From assembly GCA_903910495.1 (NCBI GenBank), contig CAIVZW010000688.1:1-12275 (forward strand): a stretch of 12,275 bases of DNA, given 5' to 3'. The position numbers and the translations under genes are program-made. The notes beneath the pieces were generated by a model. The model was not told the DNA's origin. It saw only the letters and a program-made list of their open reading frames with translations, and did no database searches. Of this stretch, positions 7,688 to 12,275 are shown piece after piece (position 1 is the stretch's first letter; each line of letters opens with the position of its first letter). The stretch is from an uncultured beta proteobacterium. GTDB lineage: Bacteria; Pseudomonadota; Gammaproteobacteria; Burkholderiales; Rhodocyclaceae.

Positions 7688-8923
7688 ATGGCGACGGCGA
7701 CGAAAGCAGAAAAACGCGGCAAGGAAATCAAGGAATACACCTTTCTCTGGACCGGGAAAAACAAGGCCGGAAAGGTTGTTCGCGGGGAACAGCGCGCCAC
7801 CAGTGAAGCCGTTGTCAATGCCACGTTAAGACGCCAGGGGGTTCTGGTCACCAAGGTTGCGAAACAGAGTTTCAGGAGTGGCGGCCAGGTCACCGAAAAA
7901 GACATCGCGATGTTTACACGGCAGCTGGCTACCATGATGAAGGCCGGCGTTCCACTGCTGCAGACGTTCGACATTGTTGGCCGCGGCCACGACAATCCGG
8001 CGGTCGGCAAGCTTCTGCTTGACATCAAGTCCGACGTGGAAACCGGCAGTTCGCTGTCGCAGGCCTTCCGCAAATTCCCGCTCTACTTCGACCAGCTCTA
8101 CTGCAACCTGATCGCCGCCGGCGAACAGGCCGGCATTCTGGAGACCCTGCTCGACCGACTGGCGATCTACAAGGAGAAGATGATCGCCATCAAGTCCAAA
8201 ATCAAGTCGGCGCTGTTTTACCCGGTGGCCATTGTTATCGTCGCCTTTGTCATCACTGCCGTCATCATGATTTTTGTCATCCCGGCGTTCAAGGAAGTCT
8301 TCAAGAGTTTCGGTGCTGACCTGCCGGCCCCGACCATGGTCGTGATCGCCATTTCTGACGTATTCATCGCCTACTGGTGGGCCATCTTTGGCGGCATCGG
8401 CGGCTCGATTTATGCGTTCTTTTACACCTGGAAACGATCAGAAGCCATGCAGATTGCCTTTGACCGGATTTTCCTTCACCTTCCGGTATTTGGCAGCATC
8501 ATCCGCAAATCGGTGATTGCCCGCTGGACGCGTACCTTGGCAACCATGTTTTCCGCCGGAGTGCCGCTGGTTGAATCGCTTGATTCGGTGGGTGGCGCCG
8601 CAGGTAATTATGTCTACAAGATCGGGACCAAACAGATCCAGAGTGAAGTCAGTACCGGCACCAGCCTGACCTCGGCCATGCAGAATAGCGAACTGTTCCC
8701 CAACATGGTCAACCAGATGGTGGCCATCGGTGAAGAATCAGGTGCTCTGGACGCCATGCTCGGCAAGGTCGCCGACTTTTTCGAAGCAGAAGTTGATGAT
8801 GCAGTTGACGCGCTTTCCAGCCTGATGGAGCCGATGATCATGGTCGTCCTCGGGGTTCTCATCGGCGGCATGGTCATCGCCATGTACCTGCCGATCTTCA
8901 AGCTCGGTTCCGTGGTCTCGTGA
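7688..8923 (+). CDS. pilC: Type IV pilus inner-membrane platform protein PilC
   Basis: Polytopic inner-membrane protein of the GspF/T2SSF family; it forms the platform of the pilus machine that PilB (and PilT) act on. The 411 residues are the usual PilC size. Two related T2SSF domains are visible, about 73-197 and 276-398. The repeat is plain to the eye: FTRQLATMMKAGVPLLQ at 76-92 against WTRTLATMFSAGVPLVE at 280-296, each followed by a GSSL/GTSL turn and an A-x-GE-x-x-G motif. Membrane segments lie at about 177-199, 224-246 and 382-402. A strong ribosome binding site (AAGGGGA, 5-base gap) precedes the ATG, better than that of any other gene here. It sits between pilB and pilD, and its TGA overlaps the GTG of pilD. 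Confidence 0.96.
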   Translation: MATATKAEKRGKEIKEYTFLWTGKNKAGKVVRGEQRATSEAVVNATLRRQGVLVTKVAKQSFRSGGQVTEKDIAMFTRQLATMMKAGVPLLQTFDIVGRGHDNPAVGKLLLDIKSDVETGSSLSQAFRKFPLYFDQLYCNLIAAGEQAGILETLLDRLAIYKEKMIAIKSKIKSALFYPVAIVIVAFVITAVIMIFVIPAFKEVFKSFGADLPAPTMVVIAISDVFIAYWWAIFGGIGGSIYAFFYTWKRSEAMQIAFDRIFLHLPVFGSIIRKSVIARWTRTLATMFSAGVPLVESLDSVGGAAGNYVYKIGTKQIQSEVSTGTSLTSAMQNSELFPNMVNQMVAIGEESGALDAMLGKVADFFEAEVDDAVDALSSLMEPMIMVVLGVLIGGMVIAMYLPIFKLGSVVS

Positions 8924-9786
8924 TACCGGGTTCGCCGCTGGCAGGGATTACTGATCCGGCCTTATTCCCGATCGTATGCGGCGTTCTCGGCCTGATGATC
9001 GGCAGCTTTCTCAACGTCGTCATCCATCGTCTGCCACAGATGATGGAACGTGACTGGCATTGCCAGTGCGCAGAACTGCGCGGGGAAGAAGCGCCTGAAT
9101 ACGATCTGCTGTCGCTGGCCAGACCCCGCTCGCGCTGCCCGGCATGCGGGCACGCCATCACGGCGCTGGAAAACATCCCGATCATCAGTTGGCTGGCCCT
9201 GCGTGGCAAATGTTCATCCTGCCAGGCAACGATTTCAGCGCGCTACCCCATCGTCGAGGCCCTTAGCGGTCTGCTCTCTGCACTGGCGGCCGCACATTTC
9301 GGCTTCGGATGGGCGGCGGGGGGCTCGCTCCTGCTCATCTGGTCACTCATCGCACTGACCTTTATCGACTTTGATACACAATTGTTGCCCGACAGCATTA
9401 CCCTTCCCCTTCTCTGGGCCGGTCTGCTGTTCAATCTGTTCGGCACCTACACCGACCTGCAGTCCGCAGTGACTGGTGCGATCGTCGGCTATCTCACGCT
9501 GTGGTCAGTCTATTGGGGGTTCAAACTGGCCACCGGCAAGGAAGGCATGGGCTACGGCGATTTCAAACTGCTCGCCGCACTTGGCGCCTGGCTGGGCTGG
9601 CAAATCCTGCCTCTGACCATTCTGCTCTCCTCGCTGGTTGGCGCCGTTGTCGGTATTGCGCTGATCGTGCTGACCAAGCGCGGCCGCCAGCTACCGATTC
9701 CCTTCGGCCCCTATCTGGCCTTCGCCGGAGTACTTGCCCTTTTCTGGGGCAAGGAACTGACCCAGGGCTATCTTCGCCTGATGTAA
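8920..9786 (+). CDS. pilD: Prepilin peptidase / N-methyltransferase PilD
   Basis: Bifunctional membrane aspartic protease that cuts the leader peptide of type IV prepilins (and type II secretion pseudopilins) and methylates the new N-terminus. The 288 residues are full length. The N-terminal methyltransferase part carries the GSFLNVVIHRLP motif (28-39) and the zinc-binding pairs C73-x2-C76 and C98-x2-C101. The protease part has aspartates in FIDFD (150, 152) and the GxGD motif G211-Y-G-D214. About eight membrane segments can be made out. The start is GTG at 8920, sharing GTGA with the pilC stop, so translation is probably coupled. It ends the pilB-pilC-pilD operon. In many betaproteobacteria coaE follows directly; here an FmdB gene follows after 107 bases. 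Confidence 0.96.
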   Translation: MIPGSPLAGITDPALFPIVCGVLGLMIGSFLNVVIHRLPQMMERDWHCQCAELRGEEAPEYDLLSLARPRSRCPACGHAITALENIPIISWLALRGKCSSCQATISARYPIVEALSGLLSALAAAHFGFGWAAGGSLLLIWSLIALTFIDFDTQLLPDSITLPLLWAGLLFNLFGTYTDLQSAVTGAIVGYLTLWSVYWGFKLATGKEGMGYGDFKLLAALGAWLGWQILPLTILLSSLVGAVVGIALIVLTKRGRQLPIPFGPYLAFAGVLALFWGKELTQGYLRLM

Positions 9787-9856
9787 TTGCTTGAAAACAG
9801 GGCTTTTGCCCCCATCTCGGCAGCAGGCCAGTCAGCGAAACTCGCCTCCGTTCGGG

Positions 9857-9862
9857 TATAAT
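9857..9862 (+). promoter_or_regulatory. -10 box of the FmdB-DUF502-aspS group
   Basis: A perfect TATAAT lies 31 bases before the FmdB start codon, in the 107-base gap after pilD. The -35 region is weak (only AGCGAA/GCGAAA at the right distance). The spacing leaves a leader of about 24 bases with a good ribosome binding site (GAAGG). This suggests that the three downstream genes have their own promoter rather than relying on the pilus operon. Confidence 0.55.
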
Positions 9863-9893
9863 CCGTTTTTTTGCAATCCATTGAAGGTTAGTC

Positions 9894-10163
9894 ATGCCGA
9901 TTTACGCTTATCGTTGCGGTTCCTGCGGTTTTAAAAAGGATCATCTGCAAAAACTGAGTGACCCGATGTTAAGCAGCTGCCCCGAATGCGGACAGGCCAG
10001 CTATCACAAGCAGGTGACGGCGGCTGGCTTCCAGTTGAAGGGCAAGGGCTGGTATGCCACAGATTTCAAGGGCGGTGATGCCGGCAAAGCTGAACCGACG
10101 AAAACGGAAATCCCGCCGCCCTGCCAGGGCTGCCCTGGAGCTGAAGCGTGCGCGGGCAATTGA
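9894..10163 (+). CDS. FmdB family zinc ribbon protein
   Basis: An 89-residue small protein of the FmdB/CxxC_CxxC_SSSS family, often described as a putative regulatory protein but without settled function. The N-terminal zinc ribbon begins MPIYAYRC and has C8-x2-C11 and C29-x2-C32. After GFQLKGKGWYATDFK (45-59), a common continuation in this family, comes a low-complexity linker and a third cysteine group at the C-terminus: C77, C80 and C86. GAAGG lies 6 bases before the ATG, supporting this start. The end overlaps the DUF502 gene by 16 bases. The same order, FmdB-DUF502-aspS, is as I recall common in related betaproteobacteria, which hints at shared transcription more than shared function. 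Confidence 0.9.
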   Translation: MPIYAYRCGSCGFKKDHLQKLSDPMLSSCPECGQASYHKQVTAAGFQLKGKGWYATDFKGGDAGKAEPTKTEIPPPCQGCPGAEACAGN

Positions 10164-10795
10164 TTAAACGCTATTTCATCACCGGGCTGCTGATCTGGGT
10201 CCCGCTGGCGATCACCGCCTGGGTGCTGTCGCTGATTGCCAGCGTCGCCGACCAGTCCCTGCGCCTGCTGCCGGAATCGGTGCGCCCCCACTACCTTTTT
10301 GGCTACGACATCCCGGGCGCGGGTATCGTGCTGACGCTACTGATCATCCTCACCACCGGTCTGCTCGCCGCCAACTTCATTGGCCAGCGACTCGTTGGCT
10401 GGTGGGAAAGACTGCTGGCCCGCATCCCGGTCGTCAATTCGATCTACCACAGTGTCAAACAGGTCTCCGATACCCTTTTCTCCTCATCGGGCAATGCTTT
10501 TCGCAAAGCACTGCTTATTCAATACCCGCACGCCGGTTCGTGGACAATCGCTTTCCTCACCGGCACACCGGGAGGGGACGTTGTGAACCACCTCAGTGGT
10601 GACTACGTCAGTGTCTATGTTCCGACGACCCCGAATCCAACCTCCGGTTTCTTTCTGATGTTGCCCAGAAGCGACGTCGTCGAACTCGACATGAACGTCG
10701 ACGAAGCGCTCAAATACATCATCTCGATGGGCGTTGTTGCACCATCCGCCCGACCCAGAAACCGAATTACCAATCCCAACAATCCACACTCGTAA
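10148..10795 (+). CDS. DUF502 domain-containing inner membrane protein
   Basis: A 215-residue protein of the DUF502 family (PF04367), function unknown. Two membrane helices are evident, about 9-34 ([16 protein letters not shown]) and 56-79 ([19 protein letters not shown]). Between and after them are family-typical motifs: [14 protein letters not shown] at the start, GYDIPGAG (52-59), and [13 protein letters not shown] (93-105). The remainder is a soluble domain with [13 protein letters not shown] and a [13 protein letters not shown] stretch. The start is GTG at 10148, overlapping the FmdB gene by 16 bases, with GGAG 7 bases upstream inside that gene. aspS starts 13 bases after the stop, so all three genes are probably in one transcript. 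The C-terminal tail after VVAPS is Asn/Pro/Arg-rich and likely unstructured. Confidence 0.92.
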   Translation: MRGQLIKRYFITGLLIWVPLAITAWVLSLIASVADQSLRLLPESVRPHYLFGYDIPGAGIVLTLLIILTTGLLAANFIGQRLVGWWERLLARIPVVNSIYHSVKQVSDTLFSSSGNAFRKALLIQYPHAGSWTIAFLTGTPGGDVVNHLSGDYVSVYVPTTPNPTSGFFLMLPRSDVVELDMNVDEALKYIISMGVVAPSARPRNRITNPNNPHS

Positions 10796-10808
10796 CCCCG
10801 GAAAAAGC

Positions 10809-12275
10809 ATGCGAACCCATTACTGCGGACAAGTCGATTCACAACACATCGGACAGGAAGTCAGCCTCTGCGGCTGGGCACACCGGCGGCGCGACCACGG
10901 CGGTGTCATCTTCATTGATTTGCGCGACCGCGAAGGGCTAGCGCAGATTGTCTGCGACCCGGATCGCCCAGAAATGTTCAAGATCGCCGAATCGGTACGC
11001 AACGAGTATTGCCTCAAGATCACCGGCAAGGTACGTGCGCGCCCTGCCGGTACGGTCAATCCCAACATGCCGAGTGGCGAGATCGAAATTCTCTGTCACC
11101 AGATTGACGTACTGAATCCTTCCGTCACACCGCCTTTCCAGTTGGACGACGAGAACCTTTCCGAGAATGTTCGCCTGTTGCACCGGGTCATCGATCTGCG
11201 TCGTCCGCAAATGCAGAAGAACATGCAATTGCGCTTCAAAACGGCACGCGCCTTCCGCCGCTTTCTTGACGCTGCGGGCTTCATCGACATCGAAACCCCG
11301 ATGCTCACCAAGAGCACGCCGGAAGGGGCTCGCGACTATCTCGTTCCGTCCCGCGTCAACGCCGGCCAGTTCTTTGCCCTGCCGCAGTCACCGCAGCTTT
11401 TCAAACAGCTTTTGATGATTGCCGGTTTCGACCGCTACTATCAGATCACCAAATGCTTTCGCGATGAGGATCTGCGTGCCGACCGGCAACCGGAATTCAC
11501 CCAGGTCGATATCGAGACATCGTTCCTGAACGAAACCGAGATCACGGAAATCATGGAAGAACTTATCCGTACCGTGTTCAAGGACGCCATCAACGTCGAC
11601 CTGCCTAAGCCTTTCCCGCGCCTGGGCTACACCGAGGCCATGCACCGCTACGGCTCGGACAAGCCTGATCTGCGCGTCACGCTGGAATTGACCGAAGTCA
11701 CCGACGTGGTCAAGGATGTTTCCTTCAAGGTTTTCGCTGGCGTGGCCAACAGCGAGAATGGCCGTGTTGCTGCTCTGCGCATACCCGGCGGCGCCACCCT
11801 TAGCCGTGGCGAAATCGATGCTTATACCCAATTCGTCAGCATCTACGGCGCCAAGGGTCTGGCCTACATCAAGGTCAATGATGTCACCCAACTCAACGAA
11901 ACCGGTCTGCAGTCGCCGATTGTTAAAAATCTGCATGCTGCCGCACTCAAAGCCATCGTCGAACGCACCGGCGCACAATCCGGCGACCTGATTTTCTTCT
12001 GTGCCGACAAGGTCAAAGTGGTCAACGACGCTCTCGGCGCATTACGTGCCAAGATTGGCCATGAAAAAGGCTTCGTCAACGGCAAGGCCTGGGAACCGCT
12101 GTGGGTGGTTGACTTCCCGATGTTCGATTACGATGAAGAAGCCAAGCGCTGGGTCGCCTGCCACCACCCCTTCACCAGCCCGAAGGACGAACATATGGGC
12201 CTGCTCGCCACCGACCCGGGCAAGTGTGTGGCCAAGGCTTACGACCTGGTAATGAACGGTTGGGAACTCGGTGGC
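10809..12275 (+). CDS. aspS: Aspartyl-tRNA synthetase, partial (3' end beyond the window); probably non-discriminating
   Basis: Class II synthetase charging tRNA-Asp. From the ATG at 10809 there are 489 open codons to the window edge; bacterial AspRS is about 590 residues, so roughly 100 C-terminal residues, including motif 3, are missing. The N-terminal OB-fold anticodon-binding domain starts MRTHYCGQV and has [11 protein letters not shown] (22-32). Then come STPEGARDY and QSPQLFKQL (193-201) of the catalytic core, motif 2 [14 protein letters not shown] beginning at 217, and the bacterial GAD insertion at about 290-420. His30 and Gly81 are the residues associated with non-discriminating AspRS, as in Pseudomonas aeruginosa; E. 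coli, which discriminates, has Leu and Lys there. It would then also make Asp-tRNA-Asn for GatCAB. GGAA precedes the start. Confidence 0.96.
   Translation, partial: MRTHYCGQVDSQHIGQEVSLCGWAHRRRDHGGVIFIDLRDREGLAQIVCDPDRPEMFKIAESVRNEYCLKITGKVRARPAGTVNPNMPSGEIEILCHQIDVLNPSVTPPFQLDDENLSENVRLLHRVIDLRRPQMQKNMQLRFKTARAFRRFLDAAGFIDIETPMLTKSTPEGARDYLVPSRVNAGQFFALPQSPQLFKQLLMIAGFDRYYQITKCFRDEDLRADRQPEFTQVDIETSFLNETEITEIMEELIRTVFKDAINVDLPKPFPRLGYTEAMHRYGSDKPDLRVTLELTEVTDVVKDVSFKVFAGVANSENGRVAALRIPGGATLSRGEIDAYTQFVSIYGAKGLAYIKVNDVTQLNETGLQSPIVKNLHAAALKAIVERTGAQSGDLIFFCADKVKVVNDALGALRAKIGHEKGFVNGKAWEPLWVVDFPMFDYDEEAKRWVACHHPFTSPKDEHMGLLATDPGKCVAKAYDLVMNGWELGG

Noticed and set aside
9800..9811. GGGC-TTTT-GCCC hairpin after pilD as a terminator
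   Set aside because: The stem is only four pairs and no T run follows, so it does not qualify as a Rho-independent terminator.

Overview
This window reads as ordinary core chromosome of a betaproteobacterium, most likely in or near the Rhodocyclales (Dechloromonas/Azonexus/Accumulibacter-like). That placement is inference from protein flavour and gene order: rppH next to a CNP1-like gene, proS followed by a small lytic transglycosylase, ffh divergent from a CcsA/YpjD-like membrane gene, pilB-pilC-pilD, then FmdB-DUF502-aspS. GC content is moderately high and looks even throughout. I see no mobile element, phage gene, CRISPR array, rRNA or tRNA.

Left part (1-3535): a minus-strand pair, rppH and a CNP1-like secreted protein cut by the window edge, diverges from a plus-strand pair, proS and a GTG-started lytic transglycosylase that overlaps the end of proS. 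The 168-base gap between rppH and proS must hold both promoters. The proS start is not fully settled, because an in-frame ATG 33 codons upstream has a better ribosome binding site than the family-consistent start.

Middle (3544-5951): ffh, the SRP GTPase, lies on the minus strand and converges on the transglycosylase with 8 bases between stop codons. It diverges from a multi-spanning CcsA/YpjD-like membrane protein with 30 bases between start codons. A 182-base non-coding stretch follows, ending in a T tract, a perfect 7-bp inverted repeat and a TATAGT hexamer directly before pilB.

Right part (5952-12275): pilB, pilC and pilD form a compact type IV pilus assembly operon (extension ATPase, platform protein, prepilin peptidase). 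A short gap with a perfect TATAAT box leads to a second plus-strand group: an FmdB-type zinc ribbon protein, a DUF502 two-helix membrane protein overlapping it, and aspS, which runs off the right edge after 489 codons. AspRS has His30 and Gly81, the residues associated with non-discriminating AspRS enzymes that also charge tRNA-Asn.

I did not find a new biological system. The points worth a second look are modest: the proS start, the pilB leader, the AspRS specificity residues, the orphan CcsA-like gene, the uncharacterised CNP1-like and DUF502 genes, and the gene content just after pilD.
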